From positions 6,604,440 to 6,668,439 of the forward strand of contig JAXIVH010000017.1 of NCBI GenBank assembly GCA_036785325.1: a stretch of DNA of 64,000 nucleotides, in the 5' to 3' direction. Below the pieces are notes generated by a model. The model saw only the letters and a list, made by a program, of their open reading frames with translations, made no database searches and was not told where the DNA came from. The stretch is from Urophycis tenuis. Taxonomy: Eukaryota > Chordata > Actinopteri > Gadiformes > Phycidae. The position numbers were made by a program, and so were the translations under genes. This document shows, one piece after another, positions 1-21,853 of this stretch. Numbering within the stretch: the stretch's first letter is position 1; the number at the start of each line of letters is the position of its first letter.

Positions 1-340
1 CCTGGGAGGTGGGGGCCTGGGAGGTGGGGGCCTGGGAGGTGGGGGCCTGGTAGTAGGGGGTCTGGGAGGTGGGGGTCTGGGAGGTGGGGACCTGGGAGGT
101 GGGGACCTGGGAGGTGGGGGCCTGGGAGGTGGGGACCTGGGAGGTGGGGGTCTGAGAGGTGAGGGCCTGGGAGGTGGGGGTCTGGGAGGTGGGGGTCTGA
201 GAGGTGGGGGCCTGGGAGGTGGGGGCCTGGGAGGTGGGGGCGGAGCGGGGTCTGGGAGGTGGGGGTCTGGTAGTAGGGGCCTGGGAGGTGGGGGTCTGGG
301 AGGTGGGGGTCTGGGAGGTGGGGGCGGAGCGGGGTCTGAC
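1..340. repeat. G-rich minisatellite in a pnpla7 intron
   Basis: Tandem copies of a roughly 14-bp unit of the form cctgggaggtgggg, with variants such as tctgggaggtgggg and a longer gggcggagcgggg block, fill the left edge. The array ends at the splice donor of the pnpla7 exon at 341-418. Runs of three to five G at short spacing mean the plus strand could form G-quadruplexes, which is an inference. The open frame across it is a by-product of low complexity and is not coding. Confidence 0.9.
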
Positions 341-9457
<9,117 letters not shown>

Positions 9458-12400
9458 CCTGTCAGACCAGAGGCGCGCTGTGAGAGAAGACCCCTGGCTC
9501 AGAGACCCCCTCGGCGGGGGAACACAAACAGTGGAGCGACAGCGGGAGCCGTTTTGGACCAGTACCGTGTTGTTTTAGAACCGACTAGTCGCAGTTCACG
9601 CGTATGGCGACTGACGAGGAGCCCATTAGTTGGTAGCTCGCCTTGGTGTTTTGGTTAGCAGAAGTTAGCTCCTACACCAGCTGAAGTGGTAGCTATGCTA
9701 ACAGATCAAAAATTGCCATTTGTATCTTGGTAATAACCCAAATACCACGATAGCATGCTAGGCTACAAGTTGAACCTTCAAGGAGAAGCTGGTGTTACCT
9801 TTTAGTCCCCGTGACTACTGTTAGCCAGCCCGGAGTTAGAGTGTCAACACACCATGAGTCAATCGAAAGTTAGCAAGCTAGCAAACAAAGTTGTTCGATA
9901 TGATGCTGTCACTTGCTATGCTCCGCCCACTTTACCGAGTTCTCCAATAGACGCGCTGAGTATGCCTGCACTTGTGTACGATGGGACAGGATCATGAATG
10001 GTGGCGTTATCCCGGTCTACCGAAAGACATTTCCGGTCTCTTAACTCCTGGGATATTTGTATGCCAGTGTCCGGTCTCCGTGACGAGAATAATAAGAACA
10101 CGACATTAGTGACAACAACATAGACGATAGAACAATAAATATTACGTTTTTGTATTCGGCATTTAACAAAGCAATATTCGAAACATGTAACGAAAACGGA
10201 TATCCCCCTATCGGAAGTTCCTCCCTCGCTCACCTCCAAAACAAACTGTGTCACTGAAAGTCTCTTCTCTGTCGCCAACAACGCGCCTCACGTTTTCAAT
10301 TGGATTGAAAACACCTGGGAACACACTTGGGCGAACGGTTTCACTGATCTTATGTTCAATTGTCATAAAGAGCAAACATACACAAACATACACTGTTTTG
10401 ACGACATACATTTTCTTGGAGCCTTTCTGGTTAGACTATTTAAATAGCATCCACCCAAAGCAAACCGTTCTATCATTTTTAATCAGGTAAGCTTATCTCT
10501 CTGATGCGGATGTCAAATATTCACAATGTCCTGCTGTAAAGTGCAATCTGTTGTTTGATGAAGATACATTAAACACAATGTGGTACAATATTACATAATC
10601 CTGTGCAATCACATTTCAACAGTTTTTTTAATGTGGGTAAAAAAATGGGGTTAATGAGCGGAAGAATTGTATTAAAGGTGTCAACATAACAGCATTGGCT
10701 TATCTAAAAACCAACATATATGCCAGAAGTCAAGTGGCTCTTTGAGCAGTGGCGCCCCCTAGGGGTGACTCTGCGGCACGAACAATTAAAACTGTAGCCT
10801 ATATTTATCCTATTATGGAAAGGGGAACTAGCCGATTTGAAGAACAAAATCCCCTAGCCCATTCACAGGTATGCAACACATTCAAACAGGATAATGCGAC
10901 AGCGGAACCCATGTCAGATCAGATCTGTAGAAGAAGCGTGCAAAACCCCCTGACCCTCATCATCGTGGGAATGATGACGTTCGGTTACGACCGGACTGTC
11001 TTTGGGTCGTCCTCGAGGGGCGCGATTGCGCAACACCAGATGTGCAACCTTGTGGAGTTTGCAAGTTTCACACCTTATTTTAGAGCCCCGCAGTCATTTC
11101 CGATGCGCTGTTTACGGGCTTGTGGGGAACACACAGCAGGCCTGGGCACCACAGTGGTGTTTTCGATAGGGTGGGTGTTTTCTTGTAACGCTTATCAATG
11201 GCATCTTATCAGCCATACATTTGAGGCTACTTGACACTTCATAGTAACAACCCAGATAGGACCATCTTTTTGCATCATTTTTGCTCTTTATTAATGTGTA
11301 CATTTCTCTATAGCGATATATACCTCTCACACTTTGAACCATGTGAATGGCTGGTATTATCAAAGTTCCAATACTTTGTGATGGCTAGAAAAGCTCATAG
11401 CATAGTTACCTGGACATGTCTGTAGTCAGTGCTGATCGATTTATTACAATAATATCATCGGTAAAATAACATTCTTGTCCAACTCGAAATTCTGCTGCTG
11501 ATGCTTTGTTCATGTTGCCCTTGGTAACAACACTTTATCGTTGCTGAGAATCAAATCATTCCAAAAGGGTGGGTGGATGTTTTAACACAAAATGTGATGT
11601 GTGATTATGAAATATGTTGTTGTGGTTTTTAATTTTTTTTGTAACTATTTTAGCAATTTAGCAAGCTAGCCAGCATTCGTCACCTCTCTTTTCATACGTT
11701 TCCAGAAGAAGCATTACATGGCTGCTTCAAAAGTTTTGTGAGTCAGAACACGGCCATCTTCCCTCGGCCATCCATGGCTTTCTGCTGCTGCCCTCTAACT
11801 TGGGCTTCATTTTACACATTACCACTTATGTTTTCTGAATCACATTACATTTATTGCAAAAAGGTCATACATATTTTTATACAGGAAAAAGCATGGCTAA
11901 CAAGTGCAAGAACGGTTGGATTGTGTTGTAAAATATGTTTTATGTTTGTGTTCCTAAATTATGTTCATATGTTTGGGGTTGTTTTTTTTTTTTTTTTAAT
12001 GCACAACCTCTACATGGTTGTCAACAAGTCTATTAAAACTTCTATAAAATGTCATGCTGTTTCAATACTAACAAATCTGGTCGTCTTAGTGCTTTCATAC
12101 TTCTCTATCGGGGTAGAATGTACTTCCAGATGATAAACGCACTTAAGTGATTTTAAAATTGAAATTGACCTATTTCTACAATATTTACAACCCAACAACC
12201 AAATTCCCCATTACTTATATGATCCAGACTATTGAACACTTCAATTTAAATCAAACAATCAATCAGAGACAGCCAGAGATATTTCGGCCAATCAGAGACA
12301 GCCAGAGATATTTCGGCCAATGGAATGCAGACGAACGCGGAGGACAGCGGAGCTGTCGGGCAACAAAGTCACATAAAGGGTGGATTACCTGGCGACCTCT

Positions 12401-12551
12401 CTGTGACCGGTCCCCACACAACACATCCACCCTTCATCTCCGTTCTTCAAACGCTTAAAACTTATTTGATCTCTCGCCTAATCTCTCCAAACCCGCGGCG
12501 CCGTCGTCACGCGTCGCTCCACTCTCGCGGCAGCCCCCCCCGGGGGCGGGG
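9458..12551. other. Spacer between pnpla7 and clic3
   Basis: The spacer separates the pnpla7 start codon (upstream side) from the clic3 stop codon. The first few hundred bases above 9458 are moderately CpG-rich and presumably hold the pnpla7 promoter and 5' leader (inference). A unit of about 29 bp containing caatcagagacagccagaga, then tatttcggc, is duplicated in tandem near 12258-12320. I see no convincing coding exon here. Confidence 0.6.
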
Positions 12552-15020
12552 CTACTTGTTGAGGTACTTGGCCACCGTGTGGTAGGCCCAGAGAATCTCC
12601 GAGCTGGGGGGGCAGGTGAGGGAGAACTGGTCCTGCTTGTAGGCCTTGTTCAGGTAGCTGGTCAGGCCCGGCAGCAGGCTCATCTGACTGATGTCCACGC
12701 CGCGGTACTTGATACACACCGTCTGAGGGAGAAGGACCAGGCTCATCACGTGAAACCACCACAACCGGGTTGGAAACAGAGGGCTCAGCAGACAGGGCTG
12801 TAGGACTCGAGTCCGGACTCAAGACCTTTTTTTCCTATCGTCTCGGACTTTGTCTCGGACTCGCTGGTATTTGGACCTGGACTTGTCTCGGTCTCTGCCA
12901 CTGGTCTCGCCAAATATGGCTTTTGGTCTCGACCGAGTCTAGGTGTCTTTATTATGTTTAGAACACTGGCCACTTGATCAACCAATCACACACTTAGTTT
13001 ATATTCGCTCGCCCTGCATCTGCGTGCCCTGCTAACGTACCGTTATTGTCTTTCATTTTCATTGATTCAGACACACCGACAAACGAAGATGTCCGCCAAT
13101 TCTGCTATAATAAAATTTGGCCATAAATCACCAGGAGATTCTCAGCACTGCTTGAAAACAGAAACAGGGCAGGCAGCAAATTCTGCAAAACAACAATTTT
13201 GAAAACCTGTGGGACAACGTCAAACTTCATACCACACCTGCAGAGGCATCATACATCGCAGTAAATTAACTGCAGAGCTAGGAGGCACTCAGCCTTATCT
13301 ATGTGTTAACGTTAACAATATATTTCATGCATACGACTTGTTTTTTCTGTCCTGGACTCGGGCTTGTCTTGGACTCGAACCTCTTTGCACTCAGTCTTGA
13401 CTTGGTCTCGACTAGTCCTGGTCTTGGACTTGACAAAGGTGGTCTTGACTACAGCCCTGTTAGCAGATGAATAAGATCCCATTTACGCAAAGGGAAGACG
13501 CAGATATTTCCCTGCGGTTTGGCCTCTCATTTACAACAAAAACCTGTTTTTATCACAGAAAACCATTATTTCTAAAAACTCAGACCAAAGTGGAGATTTC
13601 TGATAATGCCGGTAATGTGTTGCCGTGTCAACTGGGAGAGACAGGGTTTTTGGTTCTCAAACGTCACATTATGCGCCAGAAAATGCTTAACGTCATGTGA
13701 GCGCCCTGTGTTTACAGTTTGTTTGGCTGTTTATGCAGGTTGATGTAAAAGACGTTTTTGAAAACCATGTTCTGTGCACGATGTTACTATTGAAAACGCA
13801 GGGGTGGAAATATTTGTTTCTCTAAATACCCGGCTATGTGTAAATGTGGCCTAAGCTAAAATCGCACCGTAGAGATAGATATACAATGATATTCAATTGT
13901 ATTTCCGAGTATGAAATAAAGGTTGAATGAAATGAAAATTCAAAAAGGCCAACACGTGATTCCAATTCGTATGCGATTTGTATCGTCACTTGAGCCGCAC
14001 GTTGTTTATCGGCACGCCACTTGAAGAGGCGGAGTCACACGCTCCCCTGGGGGGGGGGGTCCCTACCTTGACGATGTTGAGCTTCGGCAGCAGGTTGCAG
14101 TCGGCCAGCGTCAGGGCATCTCCGTCCAGGTAGGCCCGGGACGACTGCTCGGCGCCGGGGTTCTGGTCCAGCTCATGCGTGAGGGGAGACAGCAGGTAGT
14201 CGTTGAGCTTCGCCAGGCTCTTCAGGAACTTCTTCTCCAGCACTGAGAGAAGACACGGCGGGGAGCCACGGTCAAGGTTATGCTTCATTTGTGCTTCCGC
14301 GTTGACGCAACGCTGGGGGGCTTACGGGGCCTGACGTGCACCTCCCAAAAATCCTAGACGCGCGTCGAGGCGACACGTCAACACCAACGCAGCGGCTTTG
14401 GCTGTGATTGGTCCGCGAACTACATTCACTGGAGATCGCTTTTCCGGTTTCCATAGTAATCCGTATGTAATGACCAGAATGGTCATTCTGGTCCCTCTAC
14501 CGGTGTCGTGGCATTGAATTGCATTTCGACACGTAAACCCCACGCAGAACCATCACGGGCTCATGAGTGCGTCCAAGCAACTGCGTGGCCATTGCGTGAT
14601 CACTACGTGATCACTACGCGGAAGCATAAGTCAGCCTTCACTCGAGGTGATTCAGGGTGCACAACATGTGGGCCCTGGGGGCTGCAGTCCAACAGCCCAC
14701 TGGCTTTAGGTTGGAACGGATGAGGATTCAATCAGAAGGGGAAATGTATTCAGACACAATCCCTCACTAAATGAGCTTTTGACTTTAGGGTAATTATGTG
14801 CATTCATGGGCTACATATTAGTATTTTATTATTGCCTTTATCCCCAATTAAACAAAGCACTTATTTGTTCATAACTATGTATATGTTGATCCTACTATCA
14901 CCGTTAACTCCAAGTATGTTTCCAAGAGCGAGAAATCTTTCTTCTGGTTGAGTTTAGGGGAGTTGCGAGCAATTGAAAACATCTGGGGATGTAGGCCAGA
15001 AGTGGGGGGGGGGGCTTCCT

Positions 15021-15051
<31 letters not shown>

Positions 15052-16559
15052 CTTCCTGGGGGCTTTCCCCCCCCCCCCCCCCCCCCAAAAAAAAAAAAAA
15101 CCCCGTCAGATCCTACAGTCGCCCCTGCAGAGCACTTCAACTTCCTGAACAATAAAACGATGGAGTGGGTGGGTGTTGGGTTACAACAATGAAGTCGATG
15201 CGTGCGCCGGCCGAACGCCTAACATAACATCACATCACGTCAACCGTCGAGAGGAAGTTTCTTACTGTCATTCAATCCGGGGTTTGGATTCTTGATGTAC
15301 GCGGAGAATTTAAGGAAGATGTCATCGCCCGCCGTGTTGGATTCCTTGTATCTGCAGGCCAGTTTCGGGTAGCTGTCAAGAGAGACGTGCAGGTTTTTTA
15401 GCTCGGGTATGTTTTAGGTGGGCCGGTTTATTGGCACGAATGGTCCGTCGTGAAGCGCGGTTCGCTTTTGTTTGCGTAAAATGACGCGGAGGCCGCGCGT
15501 CCCGACCACGCACCGCGGCGGGGCCAGCGCCTGCTCCAGGAACTCCTCGATCTTGTTGGTGTCCGTGCGCACCTCCCCGTTAAACACGAGGAAGGGGGGC
15601 TGGGACCCCGGGGCCACGTCCTTCAGCACCTCAGGGGCCCTGTGTGACGAAGACGTTGGAGAGAGAAGAAAACGATTTGTCAGACGATGGTAAACACGGC
15701 TCGCCCCAAGCACCACCCAGGTGAGGGAAAAGTCTCACTACCCAAGATTACAATAGGTGTGAAATAAGACTGCACGATTAATCGGATTTTTCATCGTCAT
15801 CGCGATGTGAACGTTCGCGATAAACACATCGCAAAGGCTGGTCTGTAGGCCCTAATGCGATTCGCCACGCACACTCGGCCCATCCTTGAGAATATTCTGG
15901 TTTGCCGTAACCCGACCTGTCAATTTAAGACCGACCGTTGTTTTTTGCTCTTCAAACAACTAATGCAACTACAATAAATCAATATTCATTATTTGAGTGA
16001 GTATCGCGAATATAAGTGCCTACATACACACGTAGGCTACCTTCTTTCTTTTATATTCACTTAATTTAATCAATGGTGGCAGGCTAAAACAATGACATCA
16101 ATCAGAATACATTACATTGGAATCCTATGTGACATTTTCAAACCCTAACTCAGCGTTTAATTATTCAAGTTTTTTTTCTTCTGAATTTAACGTGACGTCA
16201 TGTCAACACTGTTGATGGAGCACATGCACACAAATTGTATAATCTCGTTACAAAACAATCTCAGCCTCTCAGTGTGTGTATACCATGCTAGTCTGGTCTT
16301 TTGGTTTCTCTTGTGATTCTAAAGATACGAGTGCTAATGGAGAAAGGAATGTTTCAAAGGGAGGGAGAGTGAGAGTGTTGCACGAGTCTCCGCACTCACT
16401 TCATGTCCACGGTGGTGAGTCTGAAGGTAGCTCCCTTCAGCCAGAGAATCATGAAGATCCTCTGACAGAACGGGCAGTTTCCCACACTCGCACAGTCATC
16501 GCTGGCCTGATGAACACACACACACACACAGACACACACACACACACACACACACCACA

Positions 16560-16622
<63 letters not shown>

Positions 16623-17657
16623 TGTGTGAAAACGATTATATCAGACAGATACATGACTGGAAAGACAAAAACAAGTACGAATGTTTGATGAAACCAAGAT
16701 AACGTGAAATCTATCTGAAATCTATAATCTTGTGGGGGGGGCGGGGTGTTCTCAGGCGTTCTCACATGTTTTGTTGGAACCATCTCAGTGAGTTCCTCTG
16801 TCCAGCCTAATTTGGTTTCCCTTGTGTGTTTGTTCCTGGGACTCTGATTGTTTCATGGTTTGCTGGTGCTGTGATTCCGTGTGAATTGGTGGAGCAGGTG
16901 AAGCCCAGAGAGAACACAACAGTGGCCCTCAATGTCCTCTGTGTCTCAGCTTGGTTTCCTGTTGTTTCTGTACATACTGAAGGTGTTTTATGTTCCATTT
17001 ACCGTTCTCGTGTAATTTAAGTTCTTGAAGGTGGAGGTGGACACGTTGTTGCCACAGCGTCAATGTGTTGTTTATCTATCGATCGATGCGATCCATATCT
17101 TCTGACTGTCATCTATGAATCTCCCAAAAATACTTTTGAGACATTGGCATGTGAGGTATTTAGTGGCAGGACCCGCAGGTAAAACTGGTAAAACGTCAGT
17201 CCTGCCTGGTTACTGCCCTGCGTTCTGCTGCCTCAAACCGGCCTGAGGTGGTCACGCATCGCCTCAGTCTAACCGTGTTTAGTGTTCTGTGGCGCCGCCG
17301 TCGCCCTTCCACAGAACATGTCTTAAAAAAACGGGTTGAGCGAGAAATGTTCTGTTTTTGACTCGATACTGCTTGTGATCCCATTGATATATTGTAATAT
17401 TTTTTGAGTTGTAAACCACACAACCGAAGAAAATCACAAAACCTAAAACGACAGATCCATTTCATGCCACGCTGTGTTTGACTCGTGTTGTCCCCGCAGA
17501 AGTGTTTGGTTAATTATCAACACATTAAAGATGGCATCCCAGAGGTCAGCGCGGGGGGTCCTACCTTGATAAAGAGCTCAATCTTGGGTTCCGTCTCCTC
17601 TCTGGCCTCTCCCTTCGGACTCACCCACTTGGTGGTGCCTGCGCTTTTCGCTGACAT
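12552..17657 (-). CDS. clic3: Chloride intracellular channel protein 3, complete
   Basis: CLICs are glutaredoxin-fold proteins that exist in soluble and membrane forms. CLIC3 is linked to endosomal recycling and has GSH-dependent oxidoreductase activity. Exons on the minus strand, in transcript order: 17565-17657, 16400-16506, 15514-15639, 15266-15372, 14067-14242, 12552-12722. All have AG/GT borders, phases match, and they total 780 bp (259 aa plus TAG). The start is MSAKSAGTTKW. The N domain has IELFIK and then SVGNCPFCQRIF, a full CxxC redox motif, followed by LKGATFRLTTVD and APEVLKDVAPGSQPPFL. The helical C domain has CRYKESNTAGDDIF, SAYIKNPNPG, LDGDALTLADCNLLPKL and ends VAKYLNK. CLIC3 is favoured over CLIC4/5/6 by the EVLKDVAPGSQ stretch, the CxxC, and the location next to fut7 and pnpla7. 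The introns carry a hAT MITE, long G/C homopolymers and a CA array. Confidence 0.95.
12793..13459. mobile_element. Non-autonomous hAT-type element (MITE) in a clic3 intron
   Basis: The termini are inverted: cagggctgtag on the left and ctacagccctg on the right. They are flanked by an 8-bp target duplication, tcagcaga (12785-12792) and ttagcaga (13460-13467), with one mismatch. The body is rich in ggtctcgact / cttggactcg motifs and has no transposase. The 8-bp duplication and cag-type ends indicate the hAT superfamily. Confidence 0.85.
15004..15100. repeat. Poly-G / poly-C / poly-A homopolymer cluster
   Basis: G runs of roughly 10 and 31, a C run of about 20 and an A run of about 14 stand side by side, with the short segment gcttcctgggg repeated. 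This is intron of clic3. G-tract plus C-tract could form a strong hairpin. Lengths are likely uncertain. Confidence 0.85.
16511..16620. repeat. (CA)n microsatellite upstream of the clic3 exon 2 acceptor
   Basis: An interrupted (CA)n array. On the minus strand it is a (TG)n tract that ends only a few bases before the acceptor tcatcag of the exon at 16400-16506. Confidence 0.92.
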
Positions 17658-17885
17658 CACAGAAGTGCGGTTAGCGACGGGATTAGAACACACAGCGGAG
17701 CGGCCAACACTGACACCGGCACGGCGGTCACAAGCCCCAGTCTACTCACATTGCGTGTCCCCTTGACCCAGTGACATGGCTGCAGTCTGGCCAGCCCAAA
17801 GCAAACGTCCGTCCGCGACACAGCAGTCACTCGATGGCAGCAGGAGGATGCGACACTTGTAATAACAGAGCTTTGTTATGTTCTC

Positions 17886-18043
<158 letters not shown>

Positions 18044-18804
18044 ACACTCACCACGCCTGTCAAACCGTGACTGTGAGCTCACACCCCCTCCGGACTTACC
18101 AGTTAGACCAGCAGATCTGGATCCTGTAGGCTGGGTGGCCTTGCAAGCACATTCTCGATCGCTCTACTCAACCGTGCTGTAGTGCATCAGTGAGGATCAT
18201 ACTGGATTCCACTACTCCCTCTCGGTCTCCCCCTCGTCTCTCGGCCTCCTCGTGCCTCTGGGGGGTTGAACCTTGGGACGCGTGCGGAGGGCGTGACCTC
18301 ACGTGACCTTGGCGGCAGTGAGTCCTCGGGTGGAGGACTCACTCGGGTGGAGGACTCACTGGGTGAAGCCTCCGCGATGAATCAAAACCAATGAAGGGAA
18401 CAATGGCTGAGTGACTCCTCTGACCATGAGACAAGTCCTGTGTTTTCACTAGTTGGTAACTGGTCCAAACAGGGCAATTTAGTTAGTTAGTGGTTGTCAT
18501 TGAAGGTAGGAGTCTCTCTCTCTCTCTCTCTGTCACACACACACACCTCATTGAAATGCACCCAAAGTGACCTCATTCAACAGGTCTGTCTGACGTTAAT
18601 GAGAGGGAGGAACAGGCAGAGAGAGACAGAGGCTGGCAGAGACAGAGAGAAGGGAGGGAGACGAGGAGACAGTGGGGCAGAAGGGAGAGAGACAAGAAGG
18701 GAGGGAAGGAGGGAGGGAGGGAGGGAGAAGGAAGACAGGGAAGGGTGAGAGCGGGTGACTCCCAGAGAGGCGCAGGTCCGTCACCCAGAGACGGGGCGTT
18801 CCAC

Positions 18805-18837
18805 CTGGCACACACTCACCGAGTGAGTGTGTGCCAG
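18805..18837. repeat. Perfect short hairpin, 15-bp stem
   Basis: ctggcacacactcac and gtgagtgtgtgccag are exact reverse complements separated by cga. It lies in the clic3-fut7 spacer. No poly-U follows, and its function is unknown. Confidence 0.85.
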
Positions 18838-18884
18838 GAGTCGTAGCGGTGCAGCGCACGACGCAGGCCGGCAGCGAGTCACGG

Positions 18885-19000
18885 CCTCGCTGGGTCTAAG
18901 CCTCGCTGTGTCTCTGCCTGGTTGTGACACTGCCTGGTTGGGTCACTGCCTCGCTGTGTCACTGCCTCGCGGTGTCTCTGCCTCGCTGTGTCTCTGGGCT
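18885..19000. repeat. Minisatellite of cctcgctgtgtcactg units
   Basis: About seven imperfect copies of a 15-19-bp unit (cctcgctgtgtctctg, cctggttgtgacactg). Confidence 0.75.
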
Positions 19001-20763
19001 CCAGCAGGGCGTGTGATGTGACCGGCACCTTTAAGGACAGGCGTGAAGCCTGGAATCCACTCATCACAACATGTGTGCCGGAGCTCTGCTGTGATTCACA
19101 CAGATGATGAGTGTTGTCATCGTGACTGTCGCCGGTCGGAATGAGTTGAGAAAGACATTCCGACCAAACATGGCGAGAATGTGCAAGCATCCCTGAATGA
19201 ATGAATATCAGAGCACACTTGAGCAGCTCTCGAGTAAACCATGAGAAACGGCGGCTCAATAAACGCTCACTAACATACTTTCAAACCCACGTGGCGTGAA
19301 GGTGTCTACGTCTTGCATCCTTTCTTTGATTCAAGCGTTTGGTGACGACAAGGAAACGCGAGCTACAGAAGCATGAGCCCCTTCACCACCAACATCAGAT
19401 AAGAGGAGATATTTTCAGCGTGCAGGAACCCCTCGGGACGTCACCATCAAAGAGTTTCAATAGCACGGGCTCCACTTCTGTTGTGAGTGTGAGCCCTGCC
19501 CTCCTCTGTTTCCACGTAACATCTGCACCCTTCAGCCTCGCCATGTCAGATCCCTCGCGCCGTGCGAGCACTCTGCACGCGCTCCGCACCCAGCAGATTT
19601 CTGAATGACTCGTCCATCGCGCGTGAGTCATCAGACCCGCTCCAGACCAGCGCAGTGCACCGGGAGGGAAACTCAGCAGCCCCTGGGGACGGTCCCTTTA
19701 TTGGTTGTTGTTGGGCCACACCAACGAAGACGCTGGATTAACGAAGACAACCAGACGGTCTCCGCTTCACGGCCAGCGCATGCGTCGGGTGAGATGTTTG
19801 ACGACGGCTGGACGTCCTTGTTATCGTTTGGCTCAGCAGATGCGTTCATCGAATCGTAACTTTAAGTGAATTCAGATCCGTGGAGCCTGCTCAGGGTGCT
19901 ACGGGCATTCTGAACAAGGATGCTTACACGTCAGGTCGTGGACATGGGGATTAGGGATCGAACCCAGAACTCTTTGGGCTGGGAGTCAAACACTAGGGAC
20001 GGCTGGTGTGTCCAGACTTAAAGTGATGGTTCGGAGTAAAATTCACCCTGAGGTAATTTCCACCAATAATCCAGCCAAATAAACAAAGTTCGTAAAAGTC
20101 CTCTTCAAAACTCACAAGTGTAAGGAAAATTCAAAAAATTTAAGAGTTAGTGAATTCAACACTCCATCGAAATGTTTTGACAACTGAAATCATTGAATAC
20201 TTGATATTATGTACATTGTTTGTTGTGTACGACAGTCCCAAAATCCATAGTTTAGATTTTATATTCCCATTTATTTGTATATAGTTGAAGAGGACTTTTA
20301 CGAACTTTTCCGGAAAGACGGAAGTGACGTTGACGCAGCGGTAGCGTTAGCAGCAGAGAGTTGAATCTATCAGGAAAGTGCTCTTTTAAATAAACTCCTG
20401 GGGCCTCATGTATCAACCGTGCGTACGCACAGATTTGTGCTTACGCAGTGCGTACTAACATTCCCACGCAAAGTATGGGATTTATCAACTTGTACTTGTG
20501 CGTAGGAACGTGCGTAAATTTAAGCACAACTCTGACCATGCGTACGCACAAAACCTAGTGGTAGAATAGTGAAACTACTAAGAGAACCCGTTAAGAGTCG
20601 CAGTGTTCAGCAATCACAAACGTCACACATATCCCCTGTATCCTCTAATAAATAACAATTCTCATTTAGTAAGTTAGCAGACATTTTTGAATAATTGGTA
20701 TGACCAGCTATAAAAGACAGCTGGGACAGGACAACCTAAAAAAGACTACTTGAAATAAGGACG

Positions 20764-21376
20764 ATGGCGCATCTTGCACTTTTGGAAAATTTAGAGAACC
20801 GTGCGCTTTGCAGGGAGCGCACGTTTTCAAAGAGCGTGTGGATTTGTTTAGTCAGAGCACAGTGGCTTCTCAGTAGGTACAGATTCCCCAAAAATATACT
20901 TGTGGATTTATGCCGGGATTTACAACATACTATATTGGAGCGAGAGACCAAACGAACCAAAGCCATCCCAGTGCACATTCAGCTCCTGTCCACTCAGGAT
21001 TTTTGGCCACCGGGACATTTCAACATGCGGCATTTCACAGCCGACACTGAGCAGAATCATGCCAGCAGTGTTGGATGCAATCATTTCTCTAGCCCCAATT
21101 TACATTCAGTTCCCGTTAATTCCACGCCATCGCTGGATTCGCAAATATAATTGGAGCCATATAGATTGCACACACATCACAATAAAAGCACAATCACACA
21201 ATGAATTCAGTTACGTTAACAGAAAAGGACTTAATTTAATTAATACACAAATAATCTAATGCCAATATGTCTCTCCTAAACGTTGTTGCCCGGTGGCCTG
21301 GAGGAACGCATGATTCGTTCATCCTGCAGGTGGGTGCGCAGCTCCAAGCAGGAGCTATTGAGGATGGCTGGCATTG
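20764..21376 (+). pseudogene. HARBI1-like transposase remnant
   Basis: The first frame from 20764 gives a recognisable N-terminal part: WLLSRYRFPKNILVDLCRDL, then AIPVHIQLLSTQDF. The match then jumps to a second frame (20900-21259) with GISQPTLSRIMPAVLDAI, then ISLAPIYIQFPL, and IDCTHITIKA, the block carrying the first DDE aspartate. A third segment around 21270-21370 reads LLNVVARWPGGTHDSFIL. Two frameshifts and loss of the C-terminal catalytic part make it non-functional. Confidence 0.8.
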
Positions 21377-21398
21377 ACGTATTGACGTATTGATGGCT

Positions 21399-21853
21399 TA
21401 GCCTGGCTGACGCGTCCACATCTCGATGAGATGGTGGTCTGGGAACTAGGTGTGCATTTTCTCGTATTTGAGGCGTGGTTTACGAATGCCTAGAGCCGTT
21501 TATTGGGCGCTACGAATGTCTATCAAATGGCGTCTGGTTCTTCATATGCTGCTTTGCGTGCGATTCATAGCCAATTGCTACTAAAAATTAGCTACTAAAA
21601 TTAAATTAATTGCTACAAAAGCTACTTAATACACTTTCTAAGGCTGCATCGAACGGTAACGTTGTGTCCGCTGCCATGTTGGATTAACACGCTACAAGCT
21701 TCGGTGTCGCGCATAGACGTCTTCATCGTCTTGCTGCCCCCCCGTTCTGTGATTGGTTCCCTAACTCAGGGGAAAATAAGGGCGGTGGTTTCCAGGCTGT
21801 CTTTGCAGTGAGAATGAAATCGCGCGCAAAGCAGCATGGGAATTCCCAGGCTA
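21399..21853. mobile_element. Small TIR element nested inside the Harbinger copy
   Basis: The ends are tagcctgg and ccaggcta, flanked by a 9-bp direct repeat ttgatggct (21390-21398 and 21854-21862). The body has no coding capacity. A 9-bp duplication with this terminus is not diagnostic for a family that I can name. Confidence 0.7.

Noticed and set aside
10749..11234. 161-codon frame in the pnpla7-clic3 spacer
   Set aside because: Unconvincing composition, no recognisable domain, and no splice context supporting it.
14472..14493. Short imperfect palindrome gaccagaatggtcattctgg
   Set aside because: Too short and isolated to assign a function; such hairpins are common in intronic MITE debris.
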